DNA of 64,000 nucleotides, from positions 1,426,001 through 1,490,000 of the forward strand of contig MOWL01000068.1 in the NCBI GenBank assembly GCA_002110485.1, in the 5' to 3' direction. Position 1 is the first letter of the stretch; every line of letters starts with the position of its first letter. Both the position numbers and the translations under genes were made by a program. Of this stretch, positions 12,497 through 24,141 are shown in pieces. The notes beneath the pieces were generated by a model that did not search any database, was not told the origin of the DNA, and saw only the letters and a program-made list of their open reading frames with translations. The DNA is from Emergomyces orientalis (lineage: Eukaryota; Ascomycota; Eurotiomycetes; Onygenales; Ajellomycetaceae).

Positions 12497-14084
12497 GAGG
12501 CGCTGTTGCTTGCGTCAATTCCTGGGATTTGTTACGCTATTTGTACCTGGGACCTGCGCGTGGCTGTCAGGGTGCAGCCAATCGGTGTACCAGTGACTTG
12601 TATTCGGTGTGTCATTACAAGGAGCATTCATGCATCCTTGTGTGCCTTGTTTACCTTATATACTAACAACCTACCAACGCAGAGTAGGTACATGCTTTAC
12701 TTAGAGATACGTAGCGGGGTCACTCACCAGAGGATTAAGGATGAAAAAACAAGAAACAAGAAACAAGAAACACTCTCTCACCTTCAACTTACGTACCCCA
12801 TATATGGAGAAAGAGCTATGGATCACCACCAAAAACAAGCTGCTACGACTGGCTCCGTTCTCGGGCTAACACCACGAAGGTTCTGAACAGAGTGATTTGT
12901 GCAGTGTGCTTTGAGTGGCGGGCTGTTCGCCTAGCGCTGCTGGTGGTTGGAAGCCTCCCAGGGGCCTCCGTAAGAATAGACGAAATCGATAGGCTCAGTG
13001 CCCAGTGACCAACCCGCGTTATTCCATCAATCTAGGCCTCAAATCTGAGATTTTTGATGGCGCCCCCTGGGACTCTGGGAGACAGTTGTCTGGTCCACCC
13101 TTTTTCTTTCCCGTGCCCCATTTTTTGCCCGTCGCTGCTCTTCACCAAAGACAATTGGCGTTTCGGCTTCGTGGGGTGTGGTTGGGTCATTATTATGGGG
13201 CTCACCCTCAATCCCCTGCCAATTTGCCTCCAAGTTCAGTCCTCTCCAACTCCTGTTGGTGCTGCCCTGGCGGTTCCTTCGAACTTTCTGTTCTCCAGTT
13301 ACTTAACCAATAATGGCCCATGGGGACAGAAGGGCGCTTTGGGGAAATGGCAGGATGAGATTGGGAGAATTGTTTGGCTGGACATAGCTACCTACTAGCC
13401 TTTACGAAACGATTCTGGATTATGGGTCAAAGAACTCTCTGATCGCCAGCCTTCGATTATTTATGAAATTTTATTATTGTTAGGGAATAATACTAAAAAT
13501 CAGAAAAGGCGAAGAAAAACAGCGACGAAGACAAACAAACCAAAACAAAAACAAATGACAAAGTCAAAGAGGGAAAACACTCGTCATTGCTGGCACAAAT
13601 CACACCAATCAATGAAATAACCAGGCTGGGCTTGTAAGACAAACGAGACAACAGCCAGGGGGCAAAAAGCAATAATTCGCTAGCCTGGATGGTTGCAACA
13701 TGTCTGTCCAAGCCTGATTCGACGACATGCCTCTCGTACCCTTTGATCTTCAACCCCCCTTGCGCAAAGGACCAGCCACCGAAATAACCACTGCAGTCAT
13801 GTACACTGACGGTTGAAATACACGCGTTGTGCCCAGGAGCTAGTATGAATACTGTCCGGATACGGATAACTTACACAGGCTGCAACAGGGCAATTCATGA
13901 TGTCGAACCCATCCCAAGTGGATCCACGACCCGCTTTGCCTCCAAATCCAGGGTTGGTAAGCCTTTGTTTTTCTGTAATTATACCCTGGACGCTGGAATG
14001 CAGAGGTGGGACACTTCCCAGACATGTACGATTCATACGGAACGCGAGAGGGTGGGTGGGAACCACACCCACACGCTGCATGCC

Positions 14085-14120
14085 TATATATTCCCCTGAA
14101 CCCTCCCTCTCTCCTCCAAA
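14085..14120 (+). promoter_or_regulatory. TATA box and CT-rich initiator of the repeat surface protein
   Basis: TATATATT (14085-14092) is followed immediately by a pyrimidine block (14101-14120, CCCTCCCTCTCTCC). TATA plus CT-rich is a common core promoter arrangement of highly expressed ascomycete genes. It lies about 200 bp before the ATG at 14294, which implies a moderate 5' leader with further CT-rich runs. Confidence 0.45.
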
Positions 14121-14293
14121 ATTCTTCTTGACTCTTGGTTCTTTCAAAACTCACTATACTTAATATTTGTGCATCTCTTCGAAGAATATTTCTTCTGCCT
14201 CTCGTTTTTCAACGCCGCTCTAATATCTTTTGCTTTATTTATTATTCCATTAGTTCTATAACAAAGAAAGAAGCATAATTCCCAAGTTTCAAA

Positions 14294-14944
14294 ATGCATC
14301 TCTCCGTCGTCGCCGTCGCCGTCTCGGCCCTTGCCGTCTCCGTCAATGCCGCCGTTGTAAGTACTTCATTCCCTTCCACAATAAGGAAGAGAAAATCCTT
14401 GGAGATATCGAGAAAACTAACAAATTTATGACAGCCTGGTGGTTACCCGGTTCCATCTGCTGAGCCATCTTACCCAGCTGAGCCATCTTACCCAGCTGAA
14501 CCCTCTTATTCGGCTGAGCCCTCCTATCCAGTGGAGCCCTCTTATCCGGCTGAGTCCTCTTACCCAGCGGAGCCCTCTTACTCGGCTGAGCCAACTTACC
14601 CGGTGCCTCCCCAATCTCAGTATCCCACTGAGACTGAGACCCCTCCCCCCTATCCCACCATCGGATATCCTACTCCTAGCGACTATCCCACTCACACCCC
14701 TCCTCCCAACACTTACTCCGAGTATCCCACTCCCAGCTACAGTGCTACTCCCATCCCACCTGGAAGCGATGTTCCTACCTACCCAACTGGACCTCCCCCC
14801 TCCAGCGCCTACCCAACTGGCACTGGCGGGTACCCAACCAACCCCCCAGTCCCAACCTACCCCCCTGGTGAGGGTGCTGGTTTCTCCGTCAGCGTTCCCT
14901 TCGGGCTCGGCCTTGCTGCTGCTCTCTTTGCTGCTTTCCTGTAA
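14294..14944 (+). CDS. Secreted proline-rich hexapeptide-repeat protein, probably GPI-anchored
   Basis: Two exons (14294..14356, 14435..14944) code for 190 residues; the intron has GTAAGT and a TATGACAG end. A signal peptide (MHLSVVAVAVSALAVSVNA) is followed by about eight tandem copies of a six-residue unit of the form EPSYPA (variants EPSYSA, EPSYPV, ESSYPA, EPTYPV). A longer P/T/S/Y-rich stalk with YPT and TYP motifs follows. The last about 20 residues are hydrophobic and end without charge after a small-residue GEGAG stretch, as in GPI-attachment signals. The likely role is a cell-wall or surface stalk with extensive O-mannosylation. No catalytic domain is present. Repeat number is likely to vary between strains. 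Family name unknown. Confidence 0.85.
14464..14608 (+). repeat. Tandem 18-bp coding repeat
   Basis: About eight consecutive 18-bp units encode the EPSYPA-type hexapeptide. Units differ by silent and conservative changes, for example TCT TAC versus TCC TAT and GCT versus GTG, so the array is not a recent perfect expansion. Confidence 0.85.
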
Positions 14945-16045
14945 ATGGAGAAGCCCCTGGTGAAGACTTTGCACACATGAATCAACTCCCTTAATATTTC
15001 TTGTTCCCAGTTAAGCCAACCTATTAACAACCGGGTGGAAAAGGGGGACAGTCCTGTCTCTTTTTTTATTGGGAGGGCAGGGTGGCTTAATTGGGCAAAC
15101 TATTTTTTGTTATTCATTTCTACTCTTTCGTCTGTATAGCGCAAACGCTTGGAAAGGCATATCGTAACAGGCCATGGAATCCGGAAAGGCAATTCCTTAG
15201 TCTGGACAACCTAAGTCAACACAAATGAAAGCTTGTGTCCCTTACCAAATACAGTGTTACTTTACCTTTTTAATTTCATCCTGGTATCCAGCTGGCGTTC
15301 TGTTGAGTTGGACATGATATTTATTTTGGTTATTTTCCAAATACGACTTTCTTTTTGCTCTTTTTCGGATAGACTTGGTTTATTATTAGTATACTCAGGC
15401 ACCTCTAATAATCAAATATGTTTACTATGAACCCATTTTGCAATAACTTGATGAATCGTATTTTCTCTTCGCTCAGTTTTGAGTTGGCCGTTGATCTTTT
15501 ACATCCCCGTGCAGTGTGTGGAACACGCCCAAAAGTGCCCAACATGCAGGAACAGCAACATGCTCAACGCCACCTAGTTGGCAATACAATAGCTATCCAC
15601 CATCCTTGTCCAATCCTTTCGGCTGAACACGTCGATATTCACACTGCAGAACCTTCATAACGCTACCTCAGTTGGGGCTGGTAAAGTCACGTGTTTATCA
15701 TTCCTCATATGGACTAGCGTGTATTCTCCTTGGCCCGCATCACGTCAATCATCGCAGCTGCTTCTCTCCACTTTTTCTATCAGCGTCAAAACATCAAAAC
15801 AAACTGCCAGACAGCCAAACAGCTAAAAGCGCGGCAACAGCCATATAGTTGGTATAATTTCTTGATAGGGCTTCCCTTTTTTATGGACATTCAGTTTCTT
15901 CGATTCTCTTCATCCTCTCTGTCGCGTATACGGGATTCGTTTTCCCGCCCCTCGTTTGAACCCTACATCTAGCTGGGAGTATATACCTCCAGGCGACTGC
16001 CAGTACGTTAGATAGATACAGGCATTTTCAAAGAACACATTCAGC
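14945..16045. other. Intergenic region before the UBE2S-type gene
   Basis: About 1.1 kb. Short frames at 15233-15972 show no family match or splice support. It contains the 3' flank of the repeat protein and the promoter of the E2 gene. Confidence 0.5.
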
Positions 16046-17910
16046 ATGGTAAACTCCCAGTCAATAGATACAATTTATTACTTCCACCCCCCCCCCCCCC
16101 CCCCAAAACCCCTTAAAAGTACTCAGAATAACACATATACATATACAGGCCTCTGGCGTGCGAAGGCTGGCATCAGACCATGCCTCTCTCCACAACGATG
16201 GCATGCCACCCCACTACATATTCCCCCCTTCAAACGCTTTCTCTTCGTTTTCAGATGACCTCACTCAACTCACCGTCCTCCTTACGGGGCCACAGGGGAC
16301 CCCCTACTCTCAGGGTCTCTGGCAATTGCATCTCCGAATGCCTGAAGATTACCCCAAGAGCCCTCCCAAAGCCGCGTTCAAAACGCGCATATGGCACCCG
16401 AATGTTGATGAGTCGACCGGGGCAGTCTGTGTTGATACTCTGAAAAGAGATTGGGAAGCGAAGCTGACGTTGAGGGATGTTCTGATCGTATGTTTTTCAC
16501 GGTTTATTTTTCGAACTTGCTTTCGGTCTGCGCAAACCGGCTAACATATTACACCCCCTGCAGACAATATCTTGTCTCCTGATACATCCCAACCCAGATT
16601 CCGCATTGAATTCTGTTGCTGGCAGCCTCCTGCAAGATGATTACGAAGCTTTCGCGCATCAGGCAAAGCTTATGACTTCCATACATGCGCCAATTCCCAA
16701 GGACATGAAAGATGCCGTCCTGGAGGCTAAGAGAAGGGGAGATGAGAATGGAACTGTTATTGTAGAAGATGAAGATCGCCCAGCAACAATCAGCTCACGC
16801 AAAACGACCTCCACCTCCACTTTGTCAACGGTCATCATGAAAAAGCCAGCTGCACCCAAGAAACCAGAAAGCCAGCGGAGGGAAAAATTGGATATCAGGG
16901 TTAGGGAAACCTCTCGAAATGGATTTTTGTCGTCGTCACAGTCGTCATCGTTCTCACGAGATCGACAACCATCCAATGAAAATGATTCAGATACCGAAGA
17001 TACAGACAGCGCATCCAAGGAAAACGACCCTTCGCTTTCGCTTTCACCAATCACTATTACGCCGTCTAGTTCGAGGAAGAGCGTACTCGGGAAACGTCCA
17101 CTTGCCGTCCTCGCGAGCGCCAGTGAACCTGATTTGGTTCTGGCCAATTCTGGTGCTGCTGATGCTGATGTCAATAACAATCCCAATGACGACGACGATG
17201 GCATGACCCCCTCAGAGAGGAATATCGCAGCCAACGCCCTTACGAGAGAACAACACCAGCAGCGAACGCAGTCAATGCAACTGCAGGAACAACAACCCCG
17301 AAAATCCCCGAAACTCTCAGAGCTGAGTAGAGGTATCAATGCTTCCGGTCGGGTACGGGATGATTACCCCGATCAGACTTTGAACCATGAACATGATAAC
17401 AATAACAATAATGATTCACACGGTAACGACGGCAGCCAGGTTGACAGGGGCTCCCCTCAGAATTCAGTATTTGGCGCACCGACACCGCCACAACCACAAC
17501 TCCAATCATCGAATGAGAAATGCATCGACGGCGGCAAGGAAAATGAAACGTCATCTACTTCATCCGTCATTCCTGCATCTACCACAACTGATGCGGCTAC
17601 CGCTATGGCTACGCCCACGTTTGCGTCTGTCATGGATAACTCGCAACAACAACAAAGGCAGAAGCAAAAGCTCCCACCGCCACCCTCATTGTCATCAGGA
17701 TTGTCGGTGGAAACTAGCCCTCATCAACCCAGCACCCCCTCATCGCATAAGATCAAAGGACCACCACCGCTTACCTCGTCAATACCCATGCGCAAGCCAT
17801 CGAATACTAGCAACAATAACAACAACAATGAGAACAATACTTTAACGGCACGGAGGGTTTCGTCAGCAACTGGGAAAGCGAAGCCGAGAGTTGGGTTGAG
17901 GCGATTGTAA
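16046..17910 (+). CDS. UBE2S: Ubiquitin-conjugating enzyme E2, UBE2S-type, with long C-terminal tail
   Basis: Three exons (16046..16048, 16149..16487, 16564..17910) code for 562 residues; exon 1 is the ATG alone. The UBC fold covers about residues 3-155. It has WHPNV (83-87), the active Cys95 in GAVCVDTLKRDW, and ISCLLIHPNPDSALN. These match human UBE2S closely, including the number of the catalytic cysteine. Family knowledge: UBE2S extends Lys11-linked ubiquitin chains with the anaphase-promoting complex during mitosis. Human UBE2S ends in a short Lys-rich tail with a terminal LRRL that docks on APC2/APC4. Here the tail is about 400 residues, disordered and rich in S, N, Q and P, yet the protein still ends in GLRRL. 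The ATG-only first exon is inferred from GTAAAC directly after ATG and a TACAG acceptor at 16148. Confidence 0.87.
16087..16104. repeat. C homopolymer (18 nt) in intron 1 of the E2 gene
   Basis: Eighteen consecutive C within the 100-bp intron that separates the ATG-only exon from the rest of the gene. It is prone to length change and could affect splicing. Confidence 0.9.
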
Positions 17911-19631
17911 AAAATATTTAACCGTGTTGCAATCCAATGGGCACATCGTTTATGGAGTTCGTTAATGATCATGATGAAATAAATGACTCTCAACGTAGTA
18001 ATTAGTTTTGTGTCTCTTTGGTGTTTTTTGGTCTGCTTTGGGTATACTTCTGAGTTTTCTGCTTCCTGTTCGAGTCTGTGGTTCGATTTGCATTCTCTTT
18101 TTCGTTTTTCTTGGATCAGGAGCCAGGTATGCAGTTATGATATGATACACATGATAATGATAACACAGGTTACAGAATGAATGAATGCAGAACCCCATTT
18201 CTCAATTTATACAAATCGTGTTTTTTCCTTGCTCTTCTTGATCTTCTTGTTTCCAATAATTAAAAGACTGGCATATATACATGGAATTACACATCTTGTA
18301 TCATTTATTATGTTTGTTTCTATGACAGTAGAGTACAGAGTAGAATGCAATCTCTAAAAAAGACAATGATAGTCAGCAATAAGCAGAGGTAAAGGGAGGA
18401 ACCAAACAAAAAGGCCTTGAATTAAAAAAGGAACAAAGTATTTTCAGGAATTTTCATTTTCTTACAATAAAACAAATAAAAATATATTTAAGAAAATGAG
18501 AGTGACTGAACAGCAATATGATATTTAAAAAAGAAAAGAAAAGAAGCAGCAGCAACAATTCGCACCAACTAAATGAAAGTAAAAAATCAAAAATCAATAA
18601 TAAATCAATAAATCAATCTTTCTCAGCTCAACTAGTTATCTGTCAACAATGATTGTTTACATAATAATCTAACCTTTGCGGGGCAAATTTATACTGGTGC
18701 AAAAAAATAAAGAAGAGAAGATTAAGAAAATAAGAAAATTAAAATCATTACAAAACTAGCTCCTAAAAACTAAAAGAATAATAAAATAAAAAACATAATA
18801 AACACACGCTAAAACTAAAAATGCAAGAAACTTGAAAACTGATATAACAGTAAAACTTGATATTCTTCTTTCCTTGTTCTTTCTCCAAAGCAATCTCAGC
18901 TCCTCTCAACCTTAATTCATATTCTTTCCCACTTCCACCATTTCCTCTTCAAAAAAAAAAAAAAAAACTACTCCGATACTTTCAGAGAGCATATGCCAGG
19001 GCTAATCAATACAACTTTGTTAAACGCAACAACTTTGTTCCCCGCCATTCAATCAATCTGGGCGAGGGGACCTGATCTGGAAACAAACAAGTTTTTCTTC
19101 CCTTCCCTTCTTTCCTTCCGCCCCATGCTTTCCCATTCAATAGCCACAAAAAGCTAAAACTTCTGACACAAATCTAGTCTGAAGCTCGTATCAAAAAGAA
19201 AACAACCAGTCCAATATAAGGTACCTAGCAGCTGCGGATATGGGTGGCACGACGACAAGAAAATGTGAGTTTCCTTGTAGTCGTTTAATCATAGAGTTGT
19301 GTAAAGTCTGATGGAATGATATGTATGATCAATGGGGGTTGAAAAACCAAAAAGGACGCCGGGAAAAGAATAGATAAGTCGCCAGAAACAATATATATAA
19401 TCCTTTTTTCTTGAAAACTGTGCTTCAATAACGAAATATGCTTCGTTATTGCGACAGGGGAGTGTCGGAATTAATGTCAGGTAAGAAACCAGTGAAACCA
19501 GAGCGCGCGCGATACCAAAGATATTCGAATTCGAAAGCGACAAATAACAACGGGCTAAATAGGGATAAAACAAGCGGCCAGGCAGACTCGAAACTATAAC
19601 TGTATAGATGCAGCCTTAATTGCGCTGTCAA
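17911..19631. other. AT-rich convergent intergenic region
   Basis: The E2 gene (plus) and SSD1 (minus) converge here. From about 18180 to 18860 the sequence is strongly A-rich on the plus strand, with many AAATAAA-like signals, in keeping with 3' untranslated and termination DNA. An A tract lies at 18951-18967. No gene is supported. Confidence 0.55.
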
Positions 19632-22600
19632 TTAAAGAGCGTATGGATTGACAGAACGAATTGTGAGACACCTGGGTATTCGAGTCAGCATGACAGTTAT
19701 TCAATAGGTTGTATTGGAAACTTACGGTGGGCTCTTGGACAGATCTGTCTTCAGAATGATTGGCACCCGTGTCATCTCAGTGACGTCCTGAATATATTCA
19801 CCATCCTCCTCCCTCAGCTTGAAAAGCTTGAGATATCTTTCTTTATTCGTCAATTTGGTTTCAGGAGCTTCGACCGTACTACTTGCGATCTTCGGGTCTG
19901 AACGAGTACGATGAGGAGCTTGTTGCAAGTGGCCATTCCTGGTGGGAGATGGAGGCATGCTTTGAGTTGATCGATCCACAGGAGAGTTAAGTGAGACACC
20001 TGCAGCCATCTCCGTAGCCTCAGAAATATCGTCATCTTCATCCTCGTCGTCGTCAAACAGAGCGTCAACGTCGTCGGTTGAGATAGTGCCCGTATCAGTT
20101 TGTTTCCGCTGAGCTTCTTCTCGCTCGCGGGCCCGTTCCCTTACGGCCTCCGCTTCACGAGCGGCAGCGGCAGCGTTGGCAGCACGTGTACTTTGGGCAG
20201 CTTTGGGGCGCTCATCCTCTGGAATGTAGGCAGATGATGGGACTCCTTTCTCCCAGTATAGCTCGAGAACACGCTCCTCCTTGCGGAACTCAGCTTTCTT
20301 CAAAGGCAACTGATCGCAATGGACACGTTTCTCGAAGCCATATTCCGGTATAAGGACATCGAAGGCAGATTCATAAACGCAGAGCACAATACCCTCGCTG
20401 ATAAGGTCACCTCCAATCTCGCTTCGCTTCTTGTCCATAATGCGGCAGGATTCGATGTGGACACTTTGCTCTTGGGCGGTCTGCGCGGAATCTTTCTTGT
20501 TGTTGCACTGTTCAGCCGTTTTTGTTAGGTTTTCGACGTCGTCAGTACATTCAACGTCGGAGAGTACAGCTTCCAGTTGACGATGGACGATAATATCTGC
20601 ATAGCGTCTTGACGGGTTGGTGAAGTGTGTGTATACTGGCAAGTTAAGAACATAATGCTGTCGCTGATCCTCTGACACACTTCCTGCAACGTAATACTTC
20701 GCACGTTGCATAGCTTTAAGAAGCAATGTTTCCATTCCCTAAAAAGAAAAAGGTCGTTAACAAATGAGAATTGACCAAAGGAATATAAATATGTATATTG
20801 AATATTGATAAAACAAACCTTGCGAATCTCAACATCTTCTATTTTGAAGAGGCTAGTCTGCAGTGTACCACTACTAGTAGAATCAAGGTCGTATCCCAGT
20901 CTGGTCATCCGGTCAACAAAAGTCTGTAGCCGCCGGAAGTTAGGTGGTGCCTGACGGCGAAGGAATGCTTTGTCTGGAAAGGCTGATAGGAGTTTCTTTG
21001 CGACAAAGGAATTTGCCTTGTGGCTTAATTCCTCGATGAGTTCGTGCGCCGGCGTGGTGTCGAAGATGTTGTGTTCGACCGGAACGTTTTCATCATCAAG
21101 CTGGTAGAGGAGTCGCAGGGCAGGTATATTGGAGGCCCGATTGCCAAATCTCGCTTCTCTAAATTTAATGGCAATATCCTGAACGTTTTCAACGGATTAT
21201 AGTTAGCGAAGGATGCTTTTTCCAAATAACGCGGTTCAACTATTAATACTTACGTTCAAGGTTTTAATATCATCTGCGGTAGCCCCGTGAAGTTCAACGT
21301 CAGAATTTCCACTAAGGACGGCATCCACTTCGTCGTAAGTGAGTTTTCCTGAGCTTTTGATTACGCCTTTTCCAATCCACGGTTCTCCTTCCACGGAGCC
21401 GGTAGCTGAATTTACTTGGAACACGACACTGACGGTTAATCTTTCTTCGCCAGGCAAAAGCGAACATATTTCAGTCGCCAAGCGGGGCGGCAGCATGTTA
21501 ACAACACGATTCATAAGGTACACGCCGGTACCACGCTTTTTAGCCTCTCTATCAACGAGCGAGTTACCCTTGATAAAATGAGCGACGTCTGCCACATGGA
21601 TGCCAACTTCTACTTTTCCATAAGGAAGTGATTTGACGTGTATGGCGTCATCCAATTCTTTGGTGCCGTTGGGATCGATAGTGAAAGTGGTTTCATCACG
21701 GAAGTCCCGCCTGTTGGCCAACAAGGCTTCGCCTTCGTCCTTTATGGACCATTTCTCGAAGCCAACATTCTTCAACACTGCCTCAGAAAATTCATCAGAG
21801 GCAAAGTTGTTGTCTCTAAGTAGGGCATCCGTTTCAACCTTCAAATTGCCCATGGCACCAAGTTGTTCAACGAGAGTTCCGAATGGATGAAGAGAGGTGA
21901 TGGGCCATCTCTTAATGCACGCAACAAATATGTTGTTAGCATAGTCAGCGTGCTTTTCAACGAAGTCGCGGGGAGCTTGTTCGGTGGGAATTGCGATTAA
22001 AGGAACACGCTTGTCAGTAGGTTTGAACCACACAATCTTTGGCTTCTCCTGTTGACGATCATGGTGGTGACGAGAATGGCCGCCGTCTCTGGCCTGTCGC
22101 TCTGCTTCCTGTTTCTCCTTTGTAGCCTGGCTCGACGGGCGAAGAAGGCCTAGAGAACCGGAAAACATCTGACCAGCCACACGTTCGATCACAGCGACAA
22201 CATGGCCAGCATAGAGTGGTTTCTGTTCATCGCTGATTTCATCTTCCTCAACGAGAAGCAGGCTCTGGCCCTCAACTTCGACGTCATCATTCTTCTTCTG
22301 AGTTGGACGTTGGCGGAGACTGCCTCTTCGTCGAATGCTTCCGTCGGGAGCAATTTGCGCAGAATCACCATTAGTAGTAGAGTCAGATCGAGCGTTCTTG
22401 TCCATCCCGGCGGTGCTGCCGCTTCTTGTGTCGGTGATATCCTTCCGTTTTTTCTTCTCCTCCTTCTCCCGTTTCTGACTCCATACTTCATCAACATCCA
22501 ACAGTTCAACAGCAACAAGATCACCTTCGAGGGCCCGGTTTCTATCCTTGCTTCCGCAAATAAAAATATCTGCATCGAGGTCTGGAGTAGTGACGTAAGC

Positions 22601-24141
22601 GTCGGATCTATTTTTCTTGTTGACCCTCAAAATACCGGCCACGAGCTGGCCGTCGTTTAGTAGAGCAGGCAGTGATGCTTGGGGAAGATATGGGGTAAAA
22701 AGCGTTTTACGCTGTTGCTGTTGCTGCTGTTGCTGAGCAGACAGCTGGGGGGCAACATGTTGATTGGTGGCTTGCAAACCTAGATTTTGACTATTCAGCT
22801 GACCGCTTGCTTGCATCGCTTGAAGCTGGGCAATTTGAAGAGGATTTAGATGCTGACCAGCAAACATTTGCGGGGGTGCCATGACAACTTGTCCTTGGGG
22901 AAGCTGGATGAGTTGGGGCTGCCCCGTATACTGGAAGGAGCCAAGGGAGCCGACCGATTGGTTCACGGACCCACGTGTGCGATGACCCGGCTGGAAGTTT
23001 GCTCCACCTTGCTGTTGGCCAAAGCTTCCCATGGGAGTTCGTTGCTGGTCCTGACCTTGATTCTGGCTCGTGTTCTGTTGGCGCCAGTTGCTATCGAAGT
23101 TTCTTGAACCTGACCGACCATGCGATGGCTGACTGGGGCGTCGAGAAGAATCCGGCGTGGGAGATCCCTCACTTGATTGCGGAAATTGGAACCCGCCGGC
23201 ACCTCTGCCACCCGAAGTTCCACCACCACGGCCGCTGCCAATGGCCAAGGACTGGCTACGCATATGGGGTCCAGATCGAATGTTTCCGGCACGTTGCACG
23301 CCTAATCCCTGGGAAGCTTGAGGGGCGGATGTGGCAGGTTGGGCAGGTTTTTCAGTGGGCGAACTTTCACCTTGGTTAGACGTGCTAGAAGCACCTGACG
23401 CGCCTGGAATTGGGAATTGAAACCCAGAAGTAGTTCTTTTTTGCTGGGCGAGTTCGGCCGCTTTTCTTGCTTCGGGGAGAGCCAGTGAATGACGGCGTTG
23501 ATGGCCAGCTCCTGGAGGAGCACCACCACGACCACGAGACTGCTGGCCATTCTCACGATTCTGATTAGACGAACCCTGGCCCTGACCCTGGCCTTGGCCC
23601 TGGCCAGGGTTATAATCGTAGGTAGAACCGGCTGCACCCGAAGAAGGCGCAGGTGGAGGTCCCATGCCAACGTTCGGGAGCGCAGACTGGTTTCGTCGGT
23701 GGGAGGGCTGATTTTGGGTGTTCATGGGGACACCCATATGCTGTGACTGCTGTTGTTGAGCTTGGGGAAACTGAAAATTATTATGAGCAACACCAGGGAT
23801 CCCTTGAGCTTGCATAGTGGGCGAGTAGGCAGCCACATGCTGGAGAGGCTGTTGCGGTTGCAAAAGCCCCATGTTGACGTATTGCTGATGAGTGGCGGCA
23901 ATTTGCTGTTGCTGTTGTTGGAGCAGCTCGATCTGTTGTTGTAAAGCCAGTTGCTCCACTGTGAACACGTACAATTAATATATCAAGTCCACTAGAAAAT
24001 ATGGAGAAGATACAAAATTAGAAGAAAAAAAAGAAAATACAACGTACTCATAAGGGGAGTAAGCTCAGAAGGACTTCTCCGATGTGCGATATGAAGGCGC
24101 CTACCAGCAGGGCCGGGAATAGACTGGCCTTGCTGATCCAT
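19632..24141 (-). CDS. SSD1: SSD1 translational regulator (RNase II-like RNA-binding protein)
   Basis: Five exons, complement(19632..19671, 19726..20738, 20819..21178, 21254..23958, 24048..24141), give 1403 residues, phase-consistent; the last short exon encodes the conserved end CLTIRSVNPYAL. The N-terminal 430 residues are low-complexity (Q, G, S). Cold-shock-type RNA-binding segments start near residue 450. The RNB domain begins near 780, with TIDPNGTKELDDAI (Asp793), VGIHVADVAHFI and MLPPRLATEICSLLPGEERL; a late S1-like segment follows with FTNPSRRYADIIVHRQLEA. Family knowledge: SSD1 binds mRNAs for cell-wall proteins, controls their translation and localisation, is phosphorylated by the NDR kinase Cbk1, and lacks nuclease activity. 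The N-terminus holds five HxRxxS sites and three FQFP motifs (see findings). Confidence 0.95.

Larger units (their letters stand above)
9322..14293. other. 5-kb gene-poor region
   Basis: No protein-coding gene is supported. Several frames of 60-190 codons occur, for example minus 9803-10222 and plus 12326-12886, but they lack domains and have unlike composition; the latter runs through a 26-base T tract (12471-12496). Repeated ATAATGATAATGATA-like short runs lie around 12105-12120 and 12226-12246. This may be a degenerated region, a long regulatory region, or house noncoding RNA; nothing decides between these. Confidence 0.5.

Noticed and set aside
12326..12886. 186-codon plus frame
   Set aside because: It runs through a 26-base T tract, giving a Phe run, and has no domain or splice context; composition-driven.
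16659..17339. 226-codon minus frame
   Set aside because: It is the antisense shadow of the low-complexity E2 tail.
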